A stretch of DNA of 64,000 nucleotides from Branchipolynoe longqiensis (lineage: Eukaryota; Annelida; Polychaeta; Phyllodocida; Polynoidae). Shown here one piece after another: positions 44,908-55,742 of this stretch; within the stretch, counting starts at the first letter, position 1; each line of letters begins with the position of its first letter. The notes under the pieces were generated by a model. It was given only the letters and a program-made list of their open reading frames with translations. It was not told where the DNA came from and did no database searches. The position numbers were made by a program, and so were the translations under genes. The stretch covers positions 130,578,424 to 130,642,423 of the forward strand of contig CM059187.1 of the NCBI GenBank assembly GCA_030323885.1, read 5' to 3'.

Positions 44908-44955
44908 CTGTCTGTTTGTTGTTGTTTTATTTCATAGCAACATCTAAGGTCAGTA
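44908..44955 (-). mobile_element. SINE-A tail fragment
   Basis: GTTGTTTTATTTCATAGCAA then CATCTAAGGTCA. Abuts the pogo-like element. Confidence 0.65.
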
Positions 44956-45783
44956 TTTAATCGAAGCTACACTGAACTAAGGTAGACTACGATATAACAG
45001 CCAATCTGATTTATTTAGGTTAAAAATATGATTCTTTTAGAGGAATGGATTACGCAGCGTTAACCCCCATGTAAAGACCCCTCAGATTATAACTAATTCT
45101 CTCTATAATGACCGCCTCCCCAGTCCATACGCCGATCGGGATCACGACAACGCATATTGGGCCGATTATTTAGGTTTAATCCTATTAGCCTGTTGGATCC
45201 GATAACACTAGGCGCCACTTACTAATATATTACATTTATAATGCAGCGCACAACGCGCAAATCAGCATATACAATGTTCAATAATGGTATTTAGTGTTTT
45301 TAATATTCAACCATTTTGTCGCATGCAAGTGCCCAGATTTGAATCAGACAGACATGAGGCGCCCCGTTAATTTGTTTGATCAGCAAGAACAGCTCCTTCG
45401 GAATATTTAGTACTCCACCCCCCTCCCACAAGTTTCTCACAGTGGTCAGGTCCTGGCCAAGAAAGCGGTCAGCTGACACCTGGGTTATCGGACACATTTT
45501 TTACTTATCTATACAGTATCATATGAAGATATTTGAAATGTAATCATACAACATTATTTGTATGCACTCCAGTTGAACCCAAGTACAAATCGAGTCCTTG
45601 CTACATTTAGTAGGTAACGTTACTGCCTTATAAAGACAGCAAGTTTGATATTCCGATTGGGGAAAAACCCTCCCCCACACACACACAAAATAACCCGCAA
45701 AAATTACCAAAATAAAGTCACACACACACACACAAACAAAACAAAAACTGGACGCAATAGTATCTATCTCACAAGTATCATAT
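44956..45783. other. No gene seen
   Basis: AT-rich, single-copy-looking, with (AC)n near 45675 and 45721. Frames of 65-70 residues have no domain. Confidence 0.45.
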
Positions 45784-45967
45784 TGTCGTGGGGGTGATGA
45801 AAATGGGAAATACTGTGCCTAGAGCGGGACTCGAACCCACATCTCTTTGCATTCCGGGCCAGTGTGCTAACCATTACACCACCTAGGCTCCCTGATATCA
45901 ACACACTCCCCACGCCTACCTGTCTATGTGGTTACTTGCCTGAGAGGTCAGTGCAGACCACTACACT
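45784..45967 (-). repeat. tRNA-Gln-like unit, copy 1
   Basis: On the minus strand, 45817-45888 folds tRNA-like: acceptor GCCTAGG / TCTAGGC, a D-arm GGTGTAATGGTTAGCAC and T-arm GGGTTCGAGTCCC. The D-arm is typical of tRNA-Gln/Glu, but the anticodon stem does not pair, so it is a SINE head or pseudogene. The 3' flank reads ATTTCCCATTTTCATCACCC. The whole 184-bp unit recurs at 46105. Confidence 0.8.
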
Positions 45968-46104
45968 CGTCCCCCTGGAATTGTAAGTCTTGTAATGCTT
46001 ACAATTACATACATACAGGCAATGCACTTACACATACATACACAGGGTATGTTCAACAACCATACAGCGCAAAGCTTGTACAGGATCCTGATCACGGCAA
46101 CCAG

Positions 46105-46288
46105 TGTCGTGGGGGTGATGAAAATGGGAAATATTGTGCCTAGAGCGGGACTCAAACCCACATCTCTTTGGATTCCGGGCCAGTGTGCTAACCATTACAC
46201 CACCTAGGCTCCCTGATATCAACATACTCCCCATGCCTACCTGTCTATGTGGTTACTTGCCTGAGAGGTCAGTGCAGACCACTACAAT
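46105..46288 (-). repeat. tRNA-Gln-like unit, copy 2
   Basis: Roughly 95% identical to copy 1 over 184 bp, offset 321 bp, including about 80 bp upstream of the tRNA-like part (46138-46209). Shared upstream sequence indicates local duplication rather than two independent insertions. Confidence 0.85.
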
Positions 46289-46345
46289 ATCAAATATAGG
46301 CCCTACATGTAGATCAGGCAGTTTTGGAAAGATGATAATTGGTGA

Positions 46346-46400
46346 TGGCTTAATTTCGGTTTTGGGAATATTTTGCTTTCATCGGATTATGCAGCTTTAA
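46346..46400 (-). mobile_element. TTAA-MITE terminal fragment
   Basis: TTTTGGGAATATTTTGCTTT then CATCGGATTATGCAGCTTTAA; only one end is present. Confidence 0.65.
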
Positions 46401-46734
46401 GGTGGAGAGGGAATGTAAGCGTGCAGATCCAATCTGAATGTGACTCGAGGTGGTGAGGCAGCAGTCCTGGATATTAGTAGGGCGCATGGATCCCTGAGAC
46501 GAAGGGGTTGTGGATGGAGAAAGGATTGTGGAAGATCTCACAGTGCAAGATTAGCATTGGTTTGGACGTGGGCGACGGTGCGAACCAGAACTGTCCAGAA
46601 CTTATGCCTACTGGTGTGGCGGGAAACGAAGAATTCTGGTGACAAAGGCTAATTTAATTAGTGCTTTTGCGTCAGCTCCTCTTGTCTGACTGGTCATGTT
46701 TAGGGAAGCGACTGGATGGGTGTCAAAGATCTGA
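46401..46734. other. No gene seen
   Basis: Mixed sequence; the 70-residue frame 46440-46652 has no domain. Confidence 0.45.
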
Positions 46735-47160
46735 GGTGTGGGTCTGTGGGTGAGTGGGTATGAGTATGGGTGGAAATATGTGTGTGTCTGGATGTCTGTG
46801 TGTGGATATGGGTGTTGGCGTGAGTGTGGGCGTGGATGTGTCGATGCGAATTTGGGGTGTGGGTATAGATGGGCGTGGATGTGAGTGTGGGTGTGAGTGC
46901 GGGTGTGGGTGGGTTTGGGTATGGTTGTGGGTGCAAGTGCAGGTTGGTGGGTGTGGGTGCCAGTGGATGTAGGTGTGAATGTGGGCTTCTGTGTGGGTCT
47001 AGGTCTTGTTGTGGATGTGGGTGTGGAGGTGGGTGTTGGTGTGGATGTGGATGTGGGTGTGGAGGTGGGTGTTGGTGTGGATGTGGATATGGATGTGGGT
47101 GTAGATATGTATGTTGGTGTAGATGTGGATGTGGGTGTAGATGTGCGTTTGGGGTACGGA
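46735..47160. repeat. GTGGGTGTGGAT array
   Basis: About 425 bp of GTGTGGGTGTGGATGTGG units. The minus frame (Pro/Thr/His) is a shadow. Confidence 0.95.
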
Positions 47161-47597
47161 TTAGGTTGACGGTTTAGAAGTGGTACATCATAGACATGTG
47201 TGTATGTGGGAATGGAAGTTGGGCTACTGGTATGTTGTAACAGTGGATGGGGGATGGGGCAGAGGGGGGGGGGGGTGCGGCGGAGATGAGGGAGGGGGGA
47301 GTGCTGACATGATTCCATTATAGATGAAACAAATCGAGTAATCCCTGATTGTCATTAAAAGAAACTCGGATAATATTACCTCCAATGTATTTTTGTTCTC
47401 GGCAATTGTTCTTGTTGATTATAATAACCATTGTATTGAGATGCACCTAAATATGGATCAGTGAGTTTTGTTTTTATAAATAAGATCTATATTAATATTT
47501 ATTTTTAAAACCCCATTAGAAACAAACCCTCTCATAACGAGCGGTCCACCATTCTATAATCGTATCTAAGGGTATTAGAAATTCGCGCTGGGCCGAC
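47161..47597. other. No gene seen; G run
   Basis: G run at 47265-47275. AT-rich afterwards. Confidence 0.45.
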
Positions 47598-47836
47598 ATG
47601 GTAATGATTAGCTTATGATCACAATGGTACTAACAATTAGCTCCATATTGCCATGCTCACAATGAGGCCAGTGCCGGTATGGTAATAGTAATTAATCAAA
47701 GGCCGCCATTTGTATCAATTAGCTCAATGCGGCCTTGGTAGCAATTAACTTACTGTCGCCATGGCAATATTTAGTTCAACGCTGCCATGGTGATAAATAA
47801 GGTAAGGCTTTAATGGAAATAATTAATACCGCTATT
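47598..47836. repeat. 26-bp minisatellite, diverged left arm
   Basis: Eroded units of the type GGTAATAATTAGCTTAATG with CCGCCATGG in place of TCACTGTGG. More diverged than the block at 49971-50815. Confidence 0.7.
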
Positions 47837-47839
47837 TAA

Positions 47840-48030
47840 AAAAAATAAAAAAAATAGTTTTTATTTTTATTGAGGCTGTATTTATACTGTCCATAGCATG
47901 TAAGCCTGGGTATCCAGGCTTGTTTTCAATGCTGGCCAGCTGTAGTGTTGGTGTTGTCTTACCAAGCGGTATCTGCTGATAAGTTATTTGATTGTCTGCA
48001 TTTCAGTAGCAGATAGATCTGTTGGTACGT
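47840..48030 (-). mobile_element. A-tailed short retroposon, second copy
   Basis: Reverse complement match to 38406-38600: TTTATACTGTCCATAGCATG, CAGCTGTAGTGTTGGTGTTG, TATTTGATTGTCTGCATTTC. Its A-rich tail appears as T/A-rich sequence at 47840-47872. It lies inside the 26-bp array. Confidence 0.7.
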
Positions 48031-48195
48031 TTAGTAGCCTATGTTAGATTTGTTGGGCCCTCTTGCCATTGAATTTTTGTTCTATTCTTATTACTATGTT
48101 AGTTGTTTTCTTAAGGTTCTATGTTAGTGTTTTGGGGTTTTCTTGGGAAGAGCTTTCCGCTTTTTTCTACTTAATTCTATACTAGCCTATACTAG

Positions 48196-48350
48196 CCTGG
48201 TAATACATAACTTACTGCCGGCAAGGTAATAATTATGGTAATGCCACAAAGCTAATAATTAGCTTAAGGCCACCATGGATTACGTCAATGTATCCATGCT
48301 GATAATTATTTTAATGTCACCCTTGTAATAATTGGGGTAATTCGCGACGA
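48196..48350. repeat. 26-bp minisatellite, middle remnant
   Basis: GGTAATACATAACTTACTGC, AGCTAATAATTAGCTTAAGG and GATAATTATTTTAATGTCAC continue the array after the retroposon. Confidence 0.65.
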
Positions 48351-49059
48351 AACAGAAGTGATATAATGTGCCTTTATTCTGTCAGGTCATCTGGGGAAGT
48401 AATGGGACCTTCAGGCTAATGATCAAACAATCACCATCAAGCTGTCAAGAATACTATCAGAACAATGCAGAGTACAATCAGAGCAATAGGACAATTAAGG
48501 ATAAAGAAACAATAACCTTCAGACTACAGATCAATACAGTCAGCATCAATTAAGGTCAACCGTTAAGAGCACTACTAGAACAATGAAGAGTACAATCAGG
48601 GCATTAAGACAACTAAGAATAATAGAAAAAATAGAGGACAATGTAGACCGGCCAATTGAACGATGGACAATCAGCGCTCTCAGCCCCATCTTTAAGTGCC
48701 TTTTGATTAGTTGAGGGTTTGGAAGGGGCAAATTATGGGCGATCAACCTGATTTTGCGGGCTCGTGTCCAGATGCAAGTGAGCGAGTGAGCAGTTTGTGT
48801 GATGTCAACACGGACTGGGGGCCATAAGGGGGTGACCCTACGATGGGCTAGTTCCAGGCTTTAATGGTAGGTGGCACCACCATAGCTCTAGTAGCCTGAT
48901 AGTGGCCGGGTGGAAGCAATGGGAGATTACGGGCGTTTGATGGAAGGGGGCGCCGCATTAGGTACCATCTAGTTCACTCGGGTTCCGCCAGGTGGCGACA
49001 AATGCGGATCCCTACCACTTCACGTTCCGTCAAGAATTACCCATGTTCGCACTAACATG
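48351..49059. other. Unrecognised segment interrupting the 26-bp array
   Basis: Contains an internal duplication (GAACAATGCAGAGTACAATC near 48460 and GAACAATGAAGAGTACAATC near 48578) and a CpG-containing right half. No ORF domain or TIR. Confidence 0.5.
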
Positions 49060-49164
49060 ACCAATGTTGCCCTTTTACTTAAAGACCCGCTCAATGTAAC
49101 CGATATAATATATAGGGTAATGCCACTGTTGAAATAACTAGTGTAATGCTACTGTACTAATATA
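49060..49164. repeat. 26-bp minisatellite, short remnant
   Basis: GGGTAATGCCACTGTTGAAA and TAATGCTACTGTACTAATAT, ending at the insertion that starts at 49165. Confidence 0.65.
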
Positions 49165-49970
49165 CCTATTTCATATGAGGTCAGCATAGGTATCTAGGTC
49201 AGTGCGCGCACTGCTTGGCTGCAAGACGACACACTGTAGCTTGGTACCCTGCTACCTAGACCAAGGTAGACACACTGTCACACTGCAAACTCAATGACTA
49301 TGAGCAATCTTCATACAGAAAAAGTGAAATATCTTCAAAACCACACCACCTAGACACAAACCCCTTGGAACACATATAGAACACATATTCAACGAATAGA
49401 TTATTTTTAATTTATAAGGTTAAGGTTCTGCATTTCTATTAATTTGGAATAAAATAGACGTTTTGCACTGCACGTACCAGCAAACTGAATGCATTGTCAA
49501 TGGCTGTGAGCAATCTTTATACAGAAAAAGTGAAATATCTCTAAATATACACCACTTAGAAACAAACCATTTGGAGCACATATGGAAAATATATTCAACA
49601 AACAGATTATATTAAATTTATAAGGTTAGGGTTCTGCATTTCTATAAATTTAGAATAAAATTGACGTTTTGAGCTGTGCATACTGGCAAACTCAATGCAT
49701 TGTCAATGGCCGTGGGCAATCTTCATTCAGAAAAAGTTAAATATTTCTAAAAGTACAACACCTAGAAACAAACTGCTTGGAACATATATATAAAACATAT
49801 TCAAATAAGAGACTATATTAAATCTATAAGGTTAGGGTTCTGCATTTCTATTAATTTTGAATAAAACTGACGTTTTGAACTGCATGTATCGGCAAGCCCA
49901 ATTGCAGTATGCCTTCCTTCTGCAGCCAAGCTGCGTATGCATACACGATATTAGTAAACATTGAAATAGG
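49165..49970. mobile_element. 806-bp insert with three ~200-bp tandem repeats
   Basis: Bounded by CCTATTTCA (49165-49173) and its inverse TGAAATAGG (49962-49970), with a second inverted pair GCTTGGCTGCA (49213-49223) / TGCAGCCAAGC (49921-49931). Between them are three direct units at 49285, 49480 and 49686 (195, 206, 206 bp) with AGCAATCTT, CAGAAAAAGT, CACCTAGA, TAAGGTTAGGGTTCTGCATT and TGACGTTTTG. The layout recalls Helentron-related or pearl-type elements, which carry internal tandem repeats, but the class is unproven. Confidence 0.75.
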
Positions 49971-50815
49971 TCTATGACTAGCGTAATGCCACTGTAGTAA
50001 TAACTACCTTATTGGCACATTGGTAATAATTAGCTTCATGTCACTGCGGTAATAAATATGTTAATGTTGCTGTCGTAATAATTAGCATAATGTCACCATA
50101 GTAATAATTAGCTTAATGTCACTGTGATAATATTAGCTTAATGGCACTGTGGTAATAATTAGCTTAATACCATAATAGTAATAATTAGCTTAATGTCACT
50201 GTGATAATAGTAGCTTAATGTCACTGTGGTAATAATTAGCTTAATGTCACTGTGATAATAGTAGCTTAATGTCACTGTGGTAATAATTAGCTTAATGTCA
50301 CTGTGATAATAGTAGCTTAATGTCAATGTGGTAATAATTAGCTTAATGTCACTGTGGTAATAATTAGCTTAAAACCATTAGAGTAATAATTAGCTTAATG
50401 TCACTGTGATAATAGTAGCTTAATGTCACTGTAGTAATAATTAGCTTAATACCATTATAGTAATAATTAGCTTAATGTCACTGTGATAATAGTAGCTTAA
50501 TGTCACTGTGGTAATAATTAGCGTAATATCACTGTGAAAATAGTAGCTTAATGTCACTGTGGTAATAATTAGCTTAATGTCACTGTGATAATAATTAGCT
50601 TAATACCATTATAGTAATAATTAGCCTAATGTCACTGTGGTACTCATTAGCTTAATGCCACTATGGTAATACTTAGCTTAATGGTACTATGCTAATACTT
50701 CGCTTAATATCACTATTGTACTAATTAGGTTAATGTCACTGAGGTAATAATTAGCTTAATGTCACTGTGGTAATAATTATCCTAATATCACGATGGTAAA
50801 AATTAGCTTAGGGGC
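49971..50815. repeat. 26-bp minisatellite, main block, ~32 units
   Basis: Alternating TAATAATTAGCTTAATGTCA CTGTGA (26 bp) and TAATAGTAGCTTAATGTCAC TGTGG (25 bp) units form a 51-bp dimer over much of 50100-50600. Other units carry AATACCATTATAG. Confidence 0.95.
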
Positions 50816-51317
50816 ATATTTGGTTTGCTAATTACTATAGGTCCTCTTCCCATCGGAATTCCAGGGTCAATAATATAACTTGCTATAAACTCCTGCAATG
50901 ATAACTGCTAATACTGATAAACAAACCGTTCTGCTGACAGATCGGACAGGGCTTTCAAGAAGTTGATTCATGAGTTTCAAAACGTTTTAAAACTCCCAAC
51001 TAGCTGTCAGTCTGGGACATTTCTTTCATTTCGCTTGCAGGCGACTGGCGTGATCTATGGCATCCATGATTGGGGTCTAGGTCTGCCTTATATCTACCCC
51101 GGTGTTATCTACTGGACAATTTCCAAACTGTTCCCCCTACCATAATGCCTAAAACTCATGACAACTACAAATCTACCTAAGAAGATATGTGTAGCTAGTA
51201 TTAGTGCATCTAAACCTCAGCATTCGTTGATAGTATAGTAGTCTGCACTAAGCTCTCAGGCAAGGAGTCATATAGCCAGGTTGACGTCTGATACTGATAG
51301 GGTGGTTGCATTAGGAA
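50816..51317. other. No gene seen
   Basis: Single-copy-looking. The 60-residue frame 50963-51145 has no domain. Confidence 0.45.
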
Positions 51318-51416
51318 ACCTAGATGATGAAATCGTTAACACGCTGGCCCCAGTTTATCAAGAAATGTGGGTTCGAATACAGCTCCAGGCGCAATATTTC
51401 TCATTTTCATCACCCC
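51318..51416 (+). mobile_element. tRNA-Gln-like SINE, third copy
   Basis: CCTAGATGATGAAATCGTTA, ACACGCTGGCCC, B-box GTGGGTTCGAATACAG and tail AATATTTCTCATTTTCATCA. Matches the units at 45784 and 46105 in the tRNA-like part and the 3' flank only. Confidence 0.65.
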
Positions 51417-51423
51417 AATGAAA

Positions 51424-51766
51424 ATTACAGTTGCATAATCCGATGCTTTTGAGTTCCCGATATATTTAAACAATAAGTATATTAGCATTGATCACTAGAA
51501 TCTATTTTCCTTCAATTTTAACTAACTTTTATTTTAAATGGTTAAATTGAGAGATATTTGATCTAAAATATGTTAACTTAAATTACGTTGGTCTGGTATA
51601 TACACTGGGAAGTTTGTTTAACTGTTTTAGAGCATAGCATGGGAACACTAAACTGCAATAATATTTAGTGAGTACACCAGCATCCAATTTGGATATGTAG
51701 AACCAAATCTAGGCGAGGGGCTTGGTTCAGAACTTCTGATACTTTGATCCGATTATGTAGGTTTAA
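51424..51766 (-). mobile_element. TTAA-MITE, diverged
   Basis: TTACAGTTGCATAATCCGAT to GATCCGATTATGTAGGTTTAA, with TTTTATTTTAAATGGTTAAA in the middle. Confidence 0.75.
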
Positions 51767-51789
51767 ATTTATTGAGAATTCCTGAATAT

Positions 51790-52120
51790 TTATGAAATAA
51801 GCAATGTTAAGCAAACCACCCAAAACACATCAGAGCAAGCCCAATTTACATATGATAGATTAGATCAATACCAAAATACTGATCTAGTTTTACCCTCCAT
51901 ATCCATTTAGATACTGATGTACTTGTTAAAAGTTATTACTGGCTAGAATTAATAATAAGTAAATTTAGCAAACCATTTTTTTTACTGAAAAACAGATCAC
52001 TTACCCTGATTTACATAACGGTCCATTGACTATCCTAATATAGGGGGCAGCACTGATACTGACTGAATAATCACAGACTTTTTCAATATGACAGAAACTC
52101 AAAAACCATTAGATTATTTA
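51790..52120 (+). mobile_element. TTAA-MITE, badly eroded
   Basis: CTCCATATCCATTTAGATAC, TGATGTACTTGTTAA and a final GACAGAAACTCAAAAACCATTAG. Its right end meets the Harbinger-like copy C at the shared TTA. Confidence 0.5.
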
Positions 52121-52531
52121 AGGCCCTCTCACACTACGACGTAATGACGTAAGCATAGGGAGAACGTGAAAAATGTTGAACTTCTCGGCGTAGTATACAA
52201 ATTTAGGCACAAGTTGAACGTGGATGCAGCGTAGTTGACGAGAGCATAACATCGGTAAAGCATAGTGATAGCGTCATTCAATGAGAGAGGACAACGTAAT
52301 GACACTCACAGAACGTTATGAACGTTATTCCATCGCCAGAACTACGTTGCTTTACATTACCTTACGTTACTTATGTAATTAAACATTGCCGAAACGCTGA
52401 ACATACGTTGGACGTCAGTCTAATGTCATTCTGACGTCATCATAACATAACCCAACATATGTCAACATAATGACGAAAAGTGACCATGTCAGGCTTACGT
52501 TGGCTCGTTACGTCGTAGTGTGACAGGGGTA
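52121..52531 (-). mobile_element. PIF/Harbinger-like MITE (copy C)
   Basis: Inverted, internally deleted copy of the element at 55743-56412: AGGCCCTCTCACACTACGAC to CGTCGTAGTGTGACAGGGGT, flanked by TTA (52118-52120 and 52532-52534). Many CGs of copy D are TG or CA here. The central palindrome is lost with the deletion. Confidence 0.85.
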
Positions 52532-52539
52532 TTAACCTT

Positions 52540-52930
52540 AAACCCTACTCTCCCTCTTTCTCCCTCTTTCTCCCCCTATCTCCCTTCTCTCTCCCCCTCT
52601 CTCCCTCTCTGTCCTTCTCTCTCTCTCCTCCTCTCTTTCTCCCATTTCCCTTTTCCCGCCTCTCCCTCCCTCTCTATCCCGTTCTTTCCCTCTCCCTCTC
52701 TCTCCTCCGCTCCCCTGTTTTTCCCCGCTCTCTCCCTCTCTCATCCTCTTCTTCTCCCTCTCTCTCCCTCTCTCCCCATATCTCCTTCTTTCCACCCCTC
52801 CCCATCCCTCCTGCTTGCCCCCTCCCATTCCTTCTCTCCTACTCTCCCCTCCCCCTCCTCCCACCATCTCCGCTCCCCCTTCTCCCCCTCTCCCCCCTCT
52901 CCCCCTCTCCCCCTCTCCGCCCTCTCTCTA
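52540..52930. repeat. Pyrimidine tract (CTCTCC)n
   Basis: About 390 bp of C and T on the plus strand with CTCTCCCTCTCTCCCC units; H-DNA potential. The 156-residue Ser/Pro frame and its minus-strand Arg/Glu/Gly counterpart are shadows. Confidence 0.96.
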
Positions 52931-53285
52931 AGGAATAACTCGGATCACCTTAATAATAATATACAAAATGTAGGCACCGGTTCTGGTTAGATTCAGATAT
53001 TACCAGTCCACATTTCAATAAACACGACCACTTCCTGCGCGCCCGACTCTATCCGGTGTGGGACGCGCCGCACTCCGCCTACATCGATCACGTATTATCT
53101 ACAGCCCGGTAGGGGGCTCTGTGCTGTGTCCTTCCGCGTACGTGGTGCACTGGCGCAGTTCCAGTCTGATTGGGCCTCCTACAACCAGTACACAAAATAA
53201 ACGACGTCGTTTATAGTTCTTACTACTGACGCATATCTCAGGCGGATCCCGTACTGACTCAGACTTCTTTATATGCTTATCAGGC

Positions 53286-53287
<2 letters not shown>
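52931..53287. other. No gene seen; CpG-containing
   Basis: CpG-containing stretch at 53035-53240 without identifiable motif or exon. Confidence 0.45.
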
Positions 53288-53340
<53 letters not shown>

Positions 53341-53359
53341 GTATAAACCCTACTATGTA

Positions 53360-53401
<42 letters not shown>

Positions 53402-53411
53402 TATATATGTA
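53288..53411. repeat. (TA)n microsatellite, two runs
   Basis: TA runs at 53289-53338 and 53361-53411 separated by about 20 bp. Confidence 0.96.
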
Positions 53412-53464
53412 TATATCTGGAGCCGCCTGTGCCGCAGCGTCCCCTATCGGGAAAGGCACCGTAG

Positions 53465-53804
53465 TTAAAATTGGACACAATGATGGTTTTCAGTTTCTGA
53501 CATTTTCTGAGATAAATGTGTTAGCTTGATCCTTTTAGTCTACCTTCGTATAGCTTGAAGTAGTTTTTATCTTAACTGGTTAACCTTTTAGATATTTGAA
53601 GTGCAACCATGCAAAGTTAATTTTGGAAAGCATGCTTAGGCTTTTGCAGTAACATATTATATTTAATTGACTCAGAATCCCCTTACATGTGGTGACATAT
53701 CTTTACTAACTGCACCAGTATCTAAGTTAGATATGTAGAATCAAATCTAGATAATTGCTTTGATTTTGAAAAGTTGATGTTTCCATCGGACCATGCAGCT
53801 TTAA
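53465..53804 (-). mobile_element. TTAA-MITE, reverse
   Basis: TTAA at both ends (53465-53468, 53801-53804). TTCTGACATTTTCTGAGATA and TAGATATGTAGAATCAAATC in reverse order. The left TIR is mutated. Confidence 0.85.
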
Positions 53805-54574
53805 TCGCAGTCTTGTCGTTGCTACTGGCGTGGGTTGGGACGGGGGTGGGGTGGTGTTTGAACTGTGGGGTGTGGGTGTAGGTGTTGGTGTTGTTGTGCT
53901 GGTGTTCGGGGGGTAAAACAATCAGCAAGCGGCAACAAGATCAGCTCGGGTTTTAGGCTAATAAGGCATCAGAAAACACAGCCGCTTAAAAACAACAACA
54001 CCACACACTACAAAACAACAAAAACACACCCGAAGATGGGTGAGATATGAGAGACAGACTTCTCACTGGGTGTAAGGTGTGTCTAGTGAAAGTGATAGGG
54101 GCCTACGCCGCCCCTCCCCCAGTAAAGCCTCCCCACCCCCCACCCTCCCACCTCGCAGCCCTGTGTGTTCCAAAATTGATTGCGCATATAAGTTACATTG
54201 ATGAAGGGGTGCTTTCTGCTCGAGCGATTATTGATGGTAATCAGGCCACGAGGCCAACCGCTACTGGATGTCGCTTCGGTCGTGCTCTCGTCACTTTTGT
54301 ATTAGCTTTCGAGTGAGCAACACGTCAAAGCGGACACTCCGCTGTGATGGCGCACCTCACCGCTTTGAGTGGTGAGGCGGGACACCTACCCTGGGGGAGG
54401 TAAATAGCCGCCTCTGGCAGGGCTGGCTGGCCCCACACTACTGCATGACCCAATGAATGGGCATAGTGCACCGATGAACGGGCACTAATAACCTAAGCGC
54501 GGCTGCGTGGTGGATTTGTCAGTAGTGCCATATGAAGCCAGTGGAATATAGTCCACAGTAAACCACAGTGGAGC
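53805..54574. other. No gene seen
   Basis: GT-rich patch (53825-53905), A-rich patch (53985-54030), then mixed sequence. No exon evident in the 89-residue frame 54047-54316. Confidence 0.45.
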
Positions 54575-54815
54575 AGATGGGATGGCCAAATGAGTTGACC
54601 GTCCATTTTGGTAGATCGTGGGATCGTGGGATTCGAGTCAGATCAATGACTAAAATATTGATATGTGCCCCTTCCTAGCCAGACATTCGGCATTATTATG
54701 ATAGGGCAAGGACTGTTTGGTTCCATGTCAGGATAATGTGGCGGAGGGGGATATCATGCCATGGTGCTTGTGGCCAGGTGGGGAAGCACTATAAAGTCAC
54801 CAAGAGGACATTCAA
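54575..54815 (+). mobile_element. SINE-A, tail missing
   Basis: GGGATGGCCAAATGAGTTGA (A-box region), GTGGGATTCGAGTCAGATCA (B-box), CATTCGGCATTATTATGATA and GGGGAAGCACTATAAAGTCA. Ends before the usual 3' end. Confidence 0.85.
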
Positions 54816-54892
54816 TTATACATATTTGTAGGCATGACCACATTTCTTCCTTGTGGGTTGGTGCAGTGTTTTCAAATGGGCTTTAACCCTTC

Positions 54893-54968
54893 GACTACAC
54901 CCACTGACCCATCCACCTATCCACCTATCCACCTATCCAAATATCCACCTATCCACCTATCCACTCAC
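54893..54968. repeat. (CCTATCCA)n octamer
   Basis: About eight CCACCTAT / CCTATCCA units. Confidence 0.93.
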
Positions 54969-55261
54969 CCAGACATCTACCCACACAACCAGGTATTCAC
55001 CATCGCATATCCAAAATAGTGTATTTTCATTGTGATGTCTCACATACTCTGTCTACCCACTAAAGTAGAAATGTGCGAGACAAGAACGCTGAATATATTG
55101 TCTGTATAAAAAAGAGTTGGACTGGATTTCTGTCAGCCAGTGGAGTTTGATTGCAGTTAAAGTTGCATACCATGTATGTCCCAATAGATGCGAAGTGCAT
55201 GAGTGCAGACACATGGACACGCATCTTTTCCAAGTTAAAGAATTTCATGGATTTGTTTTTG

Positions 55262-55425
55262 TTGTTTCCTCTGAAATAAAGTGGGATTGTCTTATTTTAT
55301 GTGCATTAAGTCTGAATAGGATCGGAAATTTTTATTTAGTTTTGTTGTGCCTCTGAAATAAAGTGGGATTGTCTTATTCTCTGTGTATTCAGTCTGAATA
55401 TGATCATACATTTGTGCGTGCTTTC
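55262..55425. repeat. 82-bp tandem duplication
   Basis: CCTCTGAAATAAAGTGGGAT begins at 55268 and again at 55350; both copies continue with TTGTCTTATT and a GTCTGAATA block. Confidence 0.9.
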
Positions 55426-55475
55426 AATCTATTGGGTAGCATGCTTCTAATGGGACATATATGGTAATCGGAACA

Positions 55476-55739
55476 TTTTGAGTTCATGCCATTTTCTTGA
55501 TATTGCTATAATCTACTTTACCTTAGGTCAAAATAACTTTCATTTTAAATAGCTAACTTTGGAGATATTTCAAGTGAAAACATGCCAAGTTAATTTTTGA
55601 GAGGTCATAGCAATGTTGAAGGCTTACGATTCAACAGTAACATGTTCTAATCAACTGAATTAGCGTCCCCTTCTATGCAGCAACACATTCATAACAGGTG
55701 TCCCAATATCTAAACTGGATATGTATGCTGACATGTACT
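55476..55739 (-). mobile_element. TTAA-MITE, eroded
   Basis: TTTCATTTTAAATAGCTAAC, GGAGATATTTCAAGTG, CCCCTTCTATGCAGCAACAC and TATCTAAACTGGATATG; both TIRs are largely lost. Its last bases meet Harbinger-like copy D at TTAA. Confidence 0.65.
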
Positions 55740-55742
55740 TAA

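Noticed and set aside
45817..45888. Functional tRNA gene
   Set aside because: Acceptor, D- and T-arms fit, but the anticodon stem does not pair and the unit belongs to a dispersed SINE-like family.
52520..52990. 156-residue Ser/Pro frame
   Set aside because: Shadow of the CTCTCC pyrimidine tract.
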